Assembly: GCF_000270245.1 (NCBI RefSeq)
Contig: NC_015635.1
Span: 558,001-622,000 of the forward strand
Direction: 5' to 3'
From: Microlunatus phosphovorus NM-1
Lineage (GTDB): Bacteria > Actinomycetota > Actinomycetes > Propionibacteriales > Propionibacteriaceae
DNA: 64,000 bases
A program made the translations under genes and the position numbers. The stretch's first letter is position 1. Every line of letters begins with the position of its first letter. The notes under the pieces were generated by a model. The model was not told the DNA's origin and searched no databases. It saw nothing but the letters and a program-made list of their open reading frames with translations. Of this stretch, positions 41,958 through 50,846 are shown piece by piece.

Positions 41958-43595
41958 GTGTCTTCCCTGCCGTACGAGTTGAGTTCCCGGGTGCAAGCGA
42001 TCGCCGGAATCGATCCCGAGCTGCGCCCCGCCACCAAGCCCCAGTTCGGGCATTTCCAGAGCAACGTGGCACTCCGGCTGGCGAAATCGCAGGGGCAGCC
42101 GCCGCGAGTCGTCGCGCAGCGCATCGTTGACGAGCTCGATGTCGCCGACCTGTGCGAGCCGTTGGAGATCGCCGGGCCCGGATTCATCAACTTCCGGCTC
42201 CGTTCGGATGTGCTGGCGCGGGCTATCACCGATCAGCTGGCCGAGCCCGGCGTCGGAGTTCAGACCACCGACCATCCGCAGATCGTGGTCATCGACTATT
42301 CGGCGCCGAACGTGGCCAAGCAGATGCACGTCGGACACCTGCGGACCACGATCATCGGCGACTGCTTCAATCGGGTGCTGACCGCCGTCGGGCACCAGGT
42401 GATCCCGCAGAACCACATCGGGGACTGGGGGACCCAGTTCGGCATGTTGGTCGAGGAAGTGCTCGAGGAGGGTGTCGATGCGTCGACTCTTGCGCTGGTC
42501 GAGGCCGAAGCCCTCTACAAGCGGGGTTCGCTCCGCTTCCGGGAGGATCCCGCGTTCGCCGAGCGGGCCCGGCGCCGGGTGGTCGCGCTGCAGTCCGGGG
42601 ACGAGCAGACCCGGAGCATCTGGCGTCAGCTGATCGACATCTCGCTGGCCGGCTTCAACGCCACGTACGACCGGTTGAACGTCAAGCTGACCGACGACCA
42701 TCTGGCGGGCGAGTCGACCTACAACGACGATCTGGCCTCGGTCGCCGCCGAGCTCGAGACCGATGGCACCGGAGTGATCGACCAGGGCGCGTTGGTCGTG
42801 TTCGTCGAGGGCTTCAACGCACCGATGATCGTCCGCAAGTCGGACGGCGGCTACGGCTACTCGATCACCGACCTGGCCGCCGTACGGCACCGGGTCCGCG
42901 ACCTGCACGCCAACCGGATCATCTATGTCACCGATGCGCGCCAGAGCGACCACTTCGCCCAGGTGTTCGCCGTCTGCCGTCTGGCCGGCTGGCTGCCCGA
43001 CGACGTGATCGCCCAGCACGTCGGCTACGGCATGGTGCTCGGCCCGGACGGCAAGCCGTACAAGACCCGGGAGGGCAAGGCGATGCTGCTCGCCGATCTC
43101 CTCGATCTGGCGGAGGAGCAGGTGGCTCCGCCGATCGCGCTGGCGGCGATCAAGTACGCCGACCTGTCCAACGGGTTGAACAAGGACTATGTCTTCGACG
43201 TCGACCGGATGGTGCAGACCACCGGCAACACCGGGCCCTACCTGCAGTACGCGCATGCCCGGCTGGCCCAGGTGCTCCGGCGCGCGGAGGCCGAGGGGCT
43301 GGTCGTGGAGGAGAAGATCGCCGTCCTGGACGAGCCGGCAGAGCAGACGCTGGCGCTGCTGCTGACCCGGTTCGGCGAGGTGGTCGCCGACGTCGCCGAC
43401 ACGCTGCAGCCGCACCGGCTCTGTGGCTATCTCTATGAGCTGGCCGGGGCCTTGTCGGTGTTCTACGAGCAGTGCCCGGTGCTCAAATCGGATGGCGAGG
43501 TCCGGGCGTCCAGGCTCGCGCTGTGCACGCTGACCAAGAAGGTGCTGGCCAGCGGGCTCGACATGCTCGGCATCGAGCCGCTGGAGCGCATGTAG
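41958..43595 (+). CDS. argS: Arginyl-tRNA synthetase
   Basis: It charges tRNA-Arg with arginine using ATP. From GTG 41958 it has 545 residues, collinear with the E. coli enzyme. An N-terminal additional domain (FGHFQSNVALRLAKSQGQPP) leads to IDYSAPNVAKQMHVGHLRTTIIGD with the HIGH-type motif HVGH. NHIGDWGTQFGML, GYGYSITDLAAVRHR and GPDGKPYKTREGKAMLLADLLD (KMSKS position) follow, and the anticodon-binding domain ends LASGLDMLGIEPLERM. The longer upstream frame is repeat-rich spacer and is rejected. Confidence 0.96.
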   Translation: MSSLPYELSSRVQAIAGIDPELRPATKPQFGHFQSNVALRLAKSQGQPPRVVAQRIVDELDVADLCEPLEIAGPGFINFRLRSDVLARAITDQLAEPGVGVQTTDHPQIVVIDYSAPNVAKQMHVGHLRTTIIGDCFNRVLTAVGHQVIPQNHIGDWGTQFGMLVEEVLEEGVDASTLALVEAEALYKRGSLRFREDPAFAERARRRVVALQSGDEQTRSIWRQLIDISLAGFNATYDRLNVKLTDDHLAGESTYNDDLASVAAELETDGTGVIDQGALVVFVEGFNAPMIVRKSDGGYGYSITDLAAVRHRVRDLHANRIIYVTDARQSDHFAQVFAVCRLAGWLPDDVIAQHVGYGMVLGPDGKPYKTREGKAMLLADLLDLAEEQVAPPIALAAIKYADLSNGLNKDYVFDVDRMVQTTGNTGPYLQYAHARLAQVLRRAEAEGLVVEEKIAVLDEPAEQTLALLLTRFGEVVADVADTLQPHRLCGYLYELAGALSVFYEQCPVLKSDGEVRASRLALCTLTKKVLASGLDMLGIEPLERM

Positions 43596-43648
43596 ACCTC
43601 CCGTCGTGAGCGGCCGTGGAACCCCCGAGCGAGCGTCAGCGAGCGAGC

Positions 43649-43775
43649 CCCGTCGCGAGCGGCCGAGAGCAGAGCGCGGCTCTGCCTGGACCGAGGAGAG
43701 TGCAGACACGCTCTTCGTCTGCGGTCGACGAGGGAAGGTAGAGACTTGAGCGCGTCGCGAACAGCGAGCGACGAC
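43649..43775. ncRNA. Candidate structured RNA motif / repeat, copy B
   Basis: The convergent spacer between argS and ppgK repeats the architecture at 36725-36858. Outer stem CTCTGCC (43680-43686) pairs with GGTAGAG (43737-43743) and GCGC (43674-43677) with GCGC (43750-43753). The inner hairpin GCAGAC (43702-43707) with GTCTGC (43717-43722) is identical. Internal loop lengths are the same (15 and 14) and share GAGGAG and CGACGAGGGAA. Relative to copy A the outer stem has two U-A to C-G compensatory changes. Confidence 0.5.
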
Positions 43776-43782
43776 TACAGAG

Positions 43783-44583
43783 TCAGCCCATTGGGTCGGG
43801 GTGTACCAGCCGATCGGCGGCCAGCCAGGCGGCACCGACGATCCCGGCCGTGTTCAGCAGTTGGGCGGGGATGATCTGGCTCTTGAGCTTCAGCTTGGGC
43901 AAGAATTTGTGCGCCTTCTTGCTGACGCCGCCGCCGACCACGATCAGGTCCGGCCAGAACAGCGCCTCGAGCCGCTCGTAGTAGCGCTGCAGCTTGGGCG
44001 CCCACTCGGAGTAGGACCAGTCATTCCGCTCCTTGGCGCTGGAGGCCGCGTTGGTCTCGGCGTCCAAGCCATCGATCTCGAGGTGACCGAGCTCGGAGTT
44101 CGGGATCAGCACCCCGCGATGGATCATGGCGCTGCCGATGCCGGTGCCCAAGGTGGTGACGATCACCAGGCCGGGATGTCCCTTCGCAGCGCCGTAGTGC
44201 ACCTCGGCGATACCAGCGGCGTCGGCATCGTTCATCAGATAGATGTCGCGCTGCAGGACATCCTCGAAGATCTGCTCCGCCTCCGCGTCGATCCAGGAAT
44301 GGTCGATGTTGGCGGCCGAGCGGGTCTGCCCGTGGGTGACCACCGCCGGGATGGTGATGCCGATCGGTCCGTCGCCCACTTCGGCCTTGAAGTGGTCGAC
44401 GATCTCTGCGACGACCTTGGCCACATTGGCCGGAGTCGACTTGGCTGGTGTGTCGATGCGGAGCCGTTCGGCGGCGAACAATCCGGTGGCCAGATCGACC
44501 GGAGCTCCCTTGATGCCGCTGCCGCCGATGTCGATACCGAGCACGGAACGGCCGGGTGCTGCTACGGGTGGGGTGTCGGTCAT
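43783..44583 (-). CDS. ppgK: Polyphosphate glucokinase
   Basis: This actinobacterial kinase phosphorylates glucose with polyphosphate or ATP. The 266-residue ROK-family protein has the phosphate motif [42 protein letters not shown] (catalytic Asp), the second phosphate motif [15 protein letters not shown] and ELGHLEIDG; the C-terminal [11 protein letters not shown] is typical of PpgK. It is separated from argS by the structured repeat. Polyphosphate use fits a polyphosphate-accumulating lineage. Glucose 6-phosphate made here would feed pgi. Confidence 0.95.
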   Translation of the reverse strand: MTDTPPVAAPGRSVLGIDIGGSGIKGAPVDLATGLFAAERLRIDTPAKSTPANVAKVVAEIVDHFKAEVGDGPIGITIPAVVTHGQTRSAANIDHSWIDAEAEQIFEDVLQRDIYLMNDADAAGIAEVHYGAAKGHPGLVIVTTLGTGIGSAMIHRGVLIPNSELGHLEIDGLDAETNAASSAKERNDWSYSEWAPKLQRYYERLEALFWPDLIVVGGGVSKKAHKFLPKLKLKSQIIPAQLLNTAGIVGAAWLAADRLVHPDPMG

Positions 44584-44617
44584 GGGCCGCAGCCTATCCA
44601 GATCCCTTTGGCGGTTG

Positions 44618-46927
44618 TCAGGCGGTCAGCTGCTGCAGGCACCAGTCATATAGGCGGCGGTCGAAGCGATGGGCATTGGAGAAGTAGAAACCGTAGTAGA
44701 TCCGATACATCTCCAGTGCCTCGTCCAGCTGCGGGCCGTACCGCTCACGGGCTTGACCGGCCAGCCAGGCGCAGTCGGCAGCTGCCTGGTCGTACGTCTC
44801 CAGCTCACAGAACATGATCGCGCCGGCGATGTCCATCATGGGGTCAGCGCTCAGAGTGTGCGGGCTGAAATCGCCGATGCCGGTGACCGAGGGGCGACCG
44901 TCGGGCAGCACGGTGAGATAGGTGTTCGGCGGGCAGACGTCGCCGTGCACGAGCCGCGGCTCACCCTTGCGCGCGCCCAGCCACTCCTGCAGCCGGTCCC
45001 AGATCCGGCTGATCTGCGGTAGGTCGGCCTCCAGCCTCTGCTGGCTGTTGGGCAGGATCCGGAACAGCTGGGCGGTGAGCAGGTCCGCCAGATTCGGAAA
45101 CAGCTGCGGCGCATCGTCCCCGAGCAACCGGGCATGCCCGGGCACGGGGGAGGGAAGATGCTGGATGCGGCTGGTGGCCTCCAGATAGTCGAGCAGCGCC
45201 TGGCGTCGTACGTCGGGTTCGGCCGTCGGCAGCCACGCAGACAGCGACCCACCGGACATCCGGCGGTCGACGGTGAACCAGCGCCCGGCAATCTGCCCGC
45301 TGTCCAGGATCTGCGGGACCTGCAGGCCGATCGACGTGTGCGCCCAGCTCGCGTACAGGGATTTCAGCTGAGGAATGAGCGTGGCCGGTCCCTCGTGGCC
45401 GGCGCGATAGACCCGCAGCACCCGATCTCGGCCGAGTGCATAGACCTCGGACTCGCCGCCTTCGCCGATCCGGTCCCGCTCCGTCAGCCCGAACCGCTCC
45501 AACACGGACTGACCGGCCAGGTCGACCGGCACCCGTACGCGATCGGCTGCCCGGGCACGGCGGGCTCGGTCGAGCTGGGACATGGTCAGTTCGCGGGCAG
45601 CGTCGGCGCCGAGCTGGTGGGCGATCGGGGTGACCGGGCCGTGGGTGATGTCCAGGTGGACGTCGGCCAGTCCGAGGCGACGCTGCAGCGGTCCCTGACT
45701 GAGTCGGACGGACTGGGTCTTGGCATGCGGCACCACGTTGCGGACGTGGGTGAGCCAGCCGTGCTCGGTGATCACCACTCGGTCGTCGGCGCCATATCGG
45801 AGCGTCCAGAAGTCGTACGGTCGCAGCCAGCGCGCCTGTCTCGGCGAGGAGTGCAGCTGCACCTGGGACAGATCGAGCCCCGGCAGGATCCGGCTCAACG
45901 CGAGGTCGACCTCGTGGGCGGCGGCGACGGGAAGCAGCACGCTGGTGGCCGTGCGGTCGTTGTCGTTGCCCTCGCCGCCGCCGTAGCCCAGCACGTTGAC
46001 GTCGATCCGGTACCAGCCGAGGCGCCGCCACAGGATCGGCTGCAGGACCCGGACGCCCTGGATGCGGTTGACCGGCACCGACTGGCTGGTCAGGTTTGTC
46101 AGTCCGCGGGTGACACGTACACCCCTGGCCGACTGGGCCAAGGTGAAGTTGAACATCTGGATGACCCGATTGCCGATCATGGACACCACCCCGATGGCCA
46201 GCGGGATGAGTCCGGCGAGGGCGAAAGCGACCACCCCGAAGGCTGTGGTGACAGCGAACACGACCACCAGCAGGCCGGCGGTGAACAGGAACTCACTGGA
46301 CAGCAGGAACCCGATGATCAGCCGCTGCGGTGGGACGGTGACCAGGGGTTGATCGGCGACGCCGAGATCGGTGAAAGCGTTGGCCGGGCCGGTGCCCTGG
46401 TCGGCGAGCCGGACCCGATCGCCATGCGCTCGGCTGAGCAGGTAGTCGCGCAGCGCCGATGCCTGGGCCCGGGTCAGATAGCGCAGCTTGATGGTCGAGT
46501 CGCCGCTGCCGACCTCGATCCGCAACTCTGCCAGGCCAAAGATCCGCGCTGCGAGCTGTTGGATGATGTCGACCGACTGGATCCGCTCGAACGGGACACG
46601 TTTGGAGTTCTTGAACACCGCGCCGGTCTCGATCCGCAATTCCTCGTCATCGATGACATAGCGGGTGAAATACCAGGACAGGAAGCCCGCCACGGCGGCG
46701 ATGACGATGATGCCGGCGACCCCGAGCAGGATCCAGCGCAGCCCCCAATGGGTGAACTCGGGTTCGTTGCCGGAGCCGTCGGGGATGAACTCGCGACCGA
46801 AGCCGATCACGATCGCCAGCAGCACCACCCAGCCGCGGATCAGCGGAGTCAGTGGATGGGGGCGTTCGGTCTGCTTGACCGGGCGGCCGGTTGCCTGGGC
46901 CTGGGTCGGTGGTGTGGTCTCGCTCAT
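44618..46927 (-). CDS. YdbT-like bacterial PH-domain membrane protein fused to a phosphotransferase-like domain
   Basis: This 769-residue protein has two hydrophobic parts (about 31-90 and 203-252) separating bacterial PH (bPH2) domains: [33 protein letters not shown] (about 91-165), [24 protein letters not shown] (about 260-345) and [28 protein letters not shown] (about 378-450). From 475 on it changes to an APH/choline-kinase-like fold: [20 protein letters not shown], then HGDVCPPN (661-668, Brenner-type catalytic loop) and GIGDFSPHT (684-690) as metal-binding segment. The kinase half looks intact enough to be active. It starts overlapping the small PH gene. Confidence 0.85.
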   Translation of the reverse strand: MSETTPPTQAQATGRPVKQTERPHPLTPLIRGWVVLLAIVIGFGREFIPDGSGNEPEFTHWGLRWILLGVAGIIVIAAVAGFLSWYFTRYVIDDEELRIETGAVFKNSKRVPFERIQSVDIIQQLAARIFGLAELRIEVGSGDSTIKLRYLTRAQASALRDYLLSRAHGDRVRLADQGTGPANAFTDLGVADQPLVTVPPQRLIIGFLLSSEFLFTAGLLVVVFAVTTAFGVVAFALAGLIPLAIGVVSMIGNRVIQMFNFTLAQSARGVRVTRGLTNLTSQSVPVNRIQGVRVLQPILWRRLGWYRIDVNVLGYGGGEGNDNDRTATSVLLPVAAAHEVDLALSRILPGLDLSQVQLHSSPRQARWLRPYDFWTLRYGADDRVVITEHGWLTHVRNVVPHAKTQSVRLSQGPLQRRLGLADVHLDITHGPVTPIAHQLGADAARELTMSQLDRARRARAADRVRVPVDLAGQSVLERFGLTERDRIGEGGESEVYALGRDRVLRVYRAGHEGPATLIPQLKSLYASWAHTSIGLQVPQILDSGQIAGRWFTVDRRMSGGSLSAWLPTAEPDVRRQALLDYLEATSRIQHLPSPVPGHARLLGDDAPQLFPNLADLLTAQLFRILPNSQQRLEADLPQISRIWDRLQEWLGARKGEPRLVHGDVCPPNTYLTVLPDGRPSVTGIGDFSPHTLSADPMMDIAGAIMFCELETYDQAAADCAWLAGQARERYGPQLDEALEMYRIYYGFYFSNAHRFDRRLYDWCLQQLTA

Positions 46928-47418
46928 AGGCCGGATGCGTGTGCCTCGCCGAGCTCGGTGAGCTGGTCACGGAGCCGGGCGGCCTCGACCGGGTCGAGGC
47001 CGGGGATCCGTGCATCGGTGCCGGGGCTCGCGGTTTTCAGGGTGACCGAGGCGAGCTTGAAGAGCCGTTCCAAGGGTCCCGACTCGACCTCGACCAACTG
47101 CATCCGTCCGTACGGCACCGCGGTCAGGGATCGGAACCAGACGCCGTGGGTGATGTAGAGGTCGTCCTCGCGCTCGACGTATCCCCACGATCTGCAGGAT
47201 CGGCGCAGGAAGTGGTAGCGCAGCGCGATGATCACCACCGCGGCGAGCCAGAGCAAGGCCGACAGCCACCACAGCTCCCGGAAGAAGATCAGCAGTAGGA
47301 CAGCCGGGATGGTGAACAAGACCAGCCAGCCGATGGCGTCGGTGAGTCGGCGGAGCCAGAGGAAGCCGGGGGCGAGCCGGCGCCATTCGTAGGCAGGTGG
47401 GGCGAAGAGTTCGTCCAT
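46924..47418 (-). CDS. YdbS-like bacterial PH-domain membrane protein
   Basis: The 164-residue protein starts at ATG 47418. Two transmembrane segments (about 29-48 and 50-69) precede one bPH2 domain: REDDLYITHGVWFRSLTAVPYGRMQLVEVESGPLERLFKLASVTLKTAS. YdbS/YdbT pairs occur widely in Gram-positive bacteria; the function is probably envelope-related. The stop overlaps the start of the large PH-kinase gene by four bases, and the gene follows the DUF1707 gene by two bases. An upstream extension of this frame is Arg/His-rich and antisense to the next gene. Confidence 0.85.
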   Translation of the reverse strand: MDELFAPPAYEWRRLAPGFLWLRRLTDAIGWLVLFTIPAVLLLIFFRELWWLSALLWLAAVVIIALRYHFLRRSCRSWGYVEREDDLYITHGVWFRSLTAVPYGRMQLVEVESGPLERLFKLASVTLKTASPGTDARIPGLDPVEAARLRDQLTELGEAHASGL

Positions 47419-47420
47419 GG

Positions 47421-48113
47421 TCAGTGAAGCTCGTGTCTCCTGCGGTTGCGCTTGCGTTTCGAGGGTATGGGTCCAGCCACTGACACCCCGCCGAAGAGGG
47501 AGACCCCTTTGATCGTGATCACCGGCGCTCCGGGGACCGGATCGCCCAGGCCCTTGATGTCGGTGCCGCCGAAGATACCTGCGGTGCGGTCGCGTACCTC
47601 GATGCCGGCCGGCGCCTTGATGTCCATGCCGCCGAAGCACCAGAAGCCGGTGATCTCGATCTCGGTGGACTCGAAGGTGGCCTCGGTCAGATCGAGGTCG
47701 ATGCCGCCGAACAGCGCGATCGCCGTCGACTGCTTGGGCATCCGCCACCGACCCTTGCGGCTCGCGCCCCCGAAGATGGCGATCAGCTGATCGGACCCGG
47801 AGTCGCGTGAGGTGTCGATCTGGAACTGGGTGGTCGATACCTCGACGGGAGCGGGCACGGGGTTGGTGGCGAGCGGTTGGACCGGTACGGCTGAGAGGGG
47901 GACCAGATCGCTGGTGATCGGCACCAGGTCGTCGAAGGTCTTCGCCCGCATCACCTGGTCCAGCCGCTCGTCGTGCTCCTCGCGGGTGATCCGGCCCTCC
48001 GCGTACGCCGTGCTGAGCACTGCGGTGACCTGGTCCCGGTCGGCATCGGAGGCCCGCAGGTTGCCGCCGGCGAGAGGACCGACGCCGGTGGGCTCGGGAA
48101 CGCTGTCAGACAT
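47421..48113 (-). CDS. DUF1707 protein with LiaF/YvqF-like C-terminal domain
   Basis: From ATG 48113 (GGTGGAG upstream) the 230-residue protein has an N-terminal DUF1707 (SHOCT-like) segment: NLRASDADRDQVTAVLSTAYAEGRITREEHDERLDQVMRAKTFDDLVPITSDL. The C-terminal half has repeated beta-helix-like strands (LIAIFGGASRKGRWRMPKQSTAIALFGGIDLDL, GFWCFGGMDIKAPAGIEV, GIFGGTDIKGLGD), as in the LiaF/DUF2154 family. LiaF-like proteins report cell-wall stress. It is first in an operon with the two PH-domain genes. Confidence 0.85.
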   Translation of the reverse strand: MSDSVPEPTGVGPLAGGNLRASDADRDQVTAVLSTAYAEGRITREEHDERLDQVMRAKTFDDLVPITSDLVPLSAVPVQPLATNPVPAPVEVSTTQFQIDTSRDSGSDQLIAIFGGASRKGRWRMPKQSTAIALFGGIDLDLTEATFESTEIEITGFWCFGGMDIKAPAGIEVRDRTAGIFGGTDIKGLGDPVPGAPVITIKGVSLFGGVSVAGPIPSKRKRNRRRHELH

Positions 48114-48367
48114 GTGCTCCACCGTACGCTGAAGTTGACTTCGTCCCGCGGCGTCCTCTGTGGGTCAGGGCAAACCTGGGGGAAGATTCCGGGTGATCCT
48201 CGGGCGGGGGCTGCGCAGTTGTTTCCGTGGTCCCCTGGGTCGGGGGACCACACGGAACAGAAGCCTGCTGCAAATCGGCGAACGGAGTGCTGCAAATCGG
48301 CGAGACAATATCGGCGAATCGGCGAGCAATGTGCTGTGGATCGGCGAGGCCAGAGTAGATTGACGAC
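48114..48367. other. Spacer with repeat array, no gene
   Basis: The 254 bases between the divergent DUF1707 and DUF4143 genes contain no supported coding frame. The half close to the ATPase gene has the repeat array annotated at 48274-48347. Confidence 0.5.
48274..48347. repeat. Five ATCGGCGA repeats before the DUF4143 ATPase gene
   Basis: ATCGGCGA occurs at 48274, 48296, 48310, 48318 and 48340, all in the same orientation, with start-to-start spacings 22, 14, 8 and 22 bases. Two copies are embedded in the longer CTGCAAATCGGCGA and the last in CTGTGGATCGGCGA. The array lies 20 bases before the ATPase ATG and resembles an iteron-like or operator array. Confidence 0.65.
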
Positions 48368-49615
48368 ATGTCTCCGGTCGCTCGCCATGTCAAACCTCGC
48401 GTCCTAGAGGCTCTTGGGGACACTCGCATCGTTGTGGTCCAAGGAGCAAGGCAGGTCGGCAAGACGACCCTTGTCCGGGAGATCGTCGGGGCAAAGGGCG
48501 GCCGCCTGGAGTCTTTCGACGATCGATTGACGGCCCGCGCAGCGAGCGAAGATCCGATTGGCTTCCTCAGCGCCGCCCCTGATCGGCTGCTGGCCATCGA
48601 CGAGGTTCAACGTGTCCCCGAGCTGATCTTGGCGCTCAAGTATGTCGTGGACCGAGACACGCGGCCCGGCCGGTTCCTGGTCACCGGTTCGGCCAACCTC
48701 CTGAAACTTCCTGCCATCGAAGACAGCCTTGCCGGACGAACGGAAAGCATCGAGCTCCACGGGTTCAGCCAGGGTGAGATTGCCGGACATGCCGAGCGAT
48801 TTGTCGACCGACTCCTGACTGGCGAGCGATTCGCCGACCACCGGAGTGATCTGCATCGTCGGGACTACCTCGAACGTGCTGTCGCGGGGGGATACCCGGA
48901 AGCGCTGACGCGTACTCCTGGCAGGCGGCGCGATCTGTGGCTCGACAACTATGTCAATGGAATCGTGCGCCGGGAAGCCGACGATGTCTCGAATCTTCAG
49001 CGCATCGCTGAGCTGCCGCTAATCCTGCGCGTGCTCGCCGCCCGCAACAGCGGCGAACTCATCGTTGCCGACGTGGCACGCGAGACCGAGATTCCGGCGC
49101 GGACGCTCACGCCGTACCTGGAACTCCTGCAAACCCTCTATCTCACTCAGCACGTCCCGGCGTGGGCGACCAACCTCGCGAAGCGCGTCGTGTCTCGACC
49201 CAAGGTGTCCCTGCTCGACTCTGGTCTTGCTGCTCGTCTGATCAACGTCTCTGCCCAGGGAGCTTCTCCCGATGGCAATCCCCACGTTGCAGGCGGCCTG
49301 CTGGAGGGTTTCGTGGCCGGCGAGATCCGCCGCCAGCTCACCTGGAGCGAGGAGACTGCACGGATAGGGCATTTCCGCGAGCAATCCGCCGGAGAAGTCG
49401 ATCTCGTACTGGAGACTCCCGATGGGCGCGTTGCAGGTATCGAGGTGAAGTCCACGGCCGCGCCCAAGGCCAAAGACGCCAAGGGCCTCGCCTATCTCCG
49501 AGACAGGCTCGGTAAGCGGTTCGTCGCCGGGGTGATTCTGCATACCGGCACGACGGCCGGCGCGTTCGGCGACCGAATTGCCGCGGTGCCGATGGATGTG
49601 TTGTGGACGACTTGA
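48368..49615 (+). CDS. AAA ATPase with DUF4143
   Basis: The 415-residue protein has a Walker A motif GARQVGKTTL (residues 26-35), Walker B LLAIDEVQ (about 73-80) and the ATPase sensor VTGSANLLKLP. The central ERAVAGGYPEAL and the winged-helix part IADVARETEIPARTLTPYLELLQTLYL identify the DUF4143 family. The C-terminus EVDLVLETPDGRVAGIEVKSTA has the E-D-EVK core of a PD-(D/E)xK nuclease-like fold, typical of this family. Its precise role is unknown; these genes often behave as accessory or TA-like elements, consistent with the repeat array upstream. Confidence 0.85.
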   Translation: MSPVARHVKPRVLEALGDTRIVVVQGARQVGKTTLVREIVGAKGGRLESFDDRLTARAASEDPIGFLSAAPDRLLAIDEVQRVPELILALKYVVDRDTRPGRFLVTGSANLLKLPAIEDSLAGRTESIELHGFSQGEIAGHAERFVDRLLTGERFADHRSDLHRRDYLERAVAGGYPEALTRTPGRRRDLWLDNYVNGIVRREADDVSNLQRIAELPLILRVLAARNSGELIVADVARETEIPARTLTPYLELLQTLYLTQHVPAWATNLAKRVVSRPKVSLLDSGLAARLINVSAQGASPDGNPHVAGGLLEGFVAGEIRRQLTWSEETARIGHFREQSAGEVDLVLETPDGRVAGIEVKSTAAPKAKDAKGLAYLRDRLGKRFVAGVILHTGTTAGAFGDRIAAVPMDVLWTT

Positions 49616-49627
49616 TGGGGTCGAGGC

Positions 49628-49987
49628 TCAGTGTGGGGCGGCGATGTCGAACACGTTGCCGTCAGGGTCGGCGAGGGTGGTCCAGACGGTGTCGTACTCG
49701 TTGAAGTCGCCCTGTCTGGTGGCGCCCAGGCGGAGGGCTCGCTCGATTGTCGCCTCCGGGTCGGCGGCGAACAGGTCGAGGTGCCACCGGTTCTTCCCCG
49801 GTGTCGGTTTCTCCACGGCGAGGAACATCAACGCCGGCAGGCTCTTGTCGGCCGGCGCGGGGACCATCGCCCAGAACTGGTTGGCCCCCTCGGCCACCGG
49901 CAGATCGAGGAGCTGGGACCAGAACGTGGCGAGCCTTTCGGCGTCAGCGCAGTCGACGACCACCTGGCCAAGAGAGAAGGAGGACAT
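49628..49987 (-). CDS. VOC/glyoxalase-like protein
   Basis: The 119-residue protein begins SLGQVVVDCADAERLATFWSQLLDLPV and contains FLAVEKPTPGKNRWHLDLFA and WTTLADPDGNVFDIAAP. This is one vicinal-oxygen-chelate unit pair, with the typical closing DPDGN. Such proteins include metal-dependent lyases and resistance proteins; the function here is unknown. An ATG at 49987 is chosen; a slightly longer N-terminus is possible. Confidence 0.82.
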   Translation of the reverse strand: MSSFSLGQVVVDCADAERLATFWSQLLDLPVAEGANQFWAMVPAPADKSLPALMFLAVEKPTPGKNRWHLDLFAADPEATIERALRLGATRQGDFNEYDTVWTTLADPDGNVFDIAAPH

Positions 49988-50273
49988 GTCAGTGATCGTA
50001 TGACTCACGGCCCCAATGTCCCGCTCGGTGGACGGCCAGTGGGCGACCTCGTGTTCGGTCAGGGCAGGGCTGGGGCCGACCGCGGTGAACAGATCGCCGC
50101 AGGGTCGACGTGGACTCGTCGTAGAACAGGCCGGCGTCCCATCCGTGCGGCACGTGCGGAGTTCTTCGATGTCGATGATCCGCGACACGGTCTCGCCACA
50201 CCTCACTCGTTCACTACTGAGCGTCGACCTGCCGCCGCCTGTGGTCGACTGGTGTGGTGAGCAGGCGGATCGC
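49988..50273. other. Spacer without a confident gene
   Basis: A plus-strand frame open from 50016 continues into the NYN-like gene, and in-frame ATGs at 50169 and 50175 could start it earlier. The protein from this part (SPHLTRSLLSVDLPPP) has no family resemblance. I see nothing else in the stretch. Confidence 0.4.
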
Positions 50274-50663
50274 GTGAACGCGCAGGTGCTGGTGGTCGAT
50301 GGGGCGAATGTGGTCGGTTCTCGACCGGACGGCTGGTGGCGTGACCGTCCAGGCGCCGCGGCCCGTCTGCACGGGCAGCTGCAGCAGTACCTCGACGAGG
50401 AGCCCCAGGGAGCATCCCGTGTCATCTTGGTTCTCGAGGGCCGTGCCCGAGCCGGTGTGCCGGAGGGCGTGACAGGCTCGCTCGAGGTCGTACACGCTCC
50501 GGGTGAGGGCGACGACACGATCGTCGACGAGGTCAGACTGGCTCTGACCGGTGGGACGGTGGTCGTCGTGACGGCAGACCGGGGACTTGCCGCCCGGGTG
50601 CAGCACCTGGGTGCGACGGTGGTCGGGCCGGGGTGGCTGCTCGATCGGCTCGCCAGCGGCTGA
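50274..50663 (+). CDS. NYN/PIN-like RNA-binding protein (YacP-type)
   Basis: A GTG at 50274 starts VNAQVLVVDGANVVGSRPDGWWRDRPGAAARLHGQLQQYLDEE, the conserved beginning of small actinobacterial NYN-like proteins. VILVLEGRARAGVPEGV and VVVVTADRGLAARVQHLGATVVGPGWLLDRL follow. The Asp in VVDGANVV, Asp in GEGDDTIVDEV and Asp in VTADRGL would bind a metal, as in nucleases of the NYN/PIN fold. Length 129 residues. An ATG at 50169 would add 35 residues without family similarity. The target RNA is unknown. Confidence 0.78.
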   Translation: MNAQVLVVDGANVVGSRPDGWWRDRPGAAARLHGQLQQYLDEEPQGASRVILVLEGRARAGVPEGVTGSLEVVHAPGEGDDTIVDEVRLALTGGTVVVVTADRGLAARVQHLGATVVGPGWLLDRLASG

Positions 50664-50743
50664 AGCGCGGGTGGGACTTGCGCCCGCCGGGATCGGCTAG
50701 ACTGCTCCGCGCGTCCCCGGGCTCGCCCATGTTGGGGGCGCAT

Positions 50744-50817
50744 GCGGATGTAGTTCAATGGCAGAACATCAGCTTCCCAAGCTGAGAATGCGGGTTCGAT
50801 TCCCGTCATCCGCTCCA
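50744..50817 (+). tRNA. tRNA-Gly (anticodon CCC)
   Basis: The acceptor arms GCGGATG and CATCCGC close a cloverleaf with D arm TAGTTCAATGGCAGAA. The anticodon stem TCAGC/GCTGA bears loop TTCCCAA with CCC at positions 34-36, and the T arm is CGGGTTCGATTCCCG. Discriminator T and encoded CCA follow. It reads GGG glycine codons. Confidence 0.95.
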
Positions 50818-50846
50818 CCACGAACCACAGCACAATGGCCGAGGCG

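Noticed and set aside
41727-43835. Minus-strand 700-codon frame under argS
   Set aside because: Antisense to argS, which matches the family from end to end.
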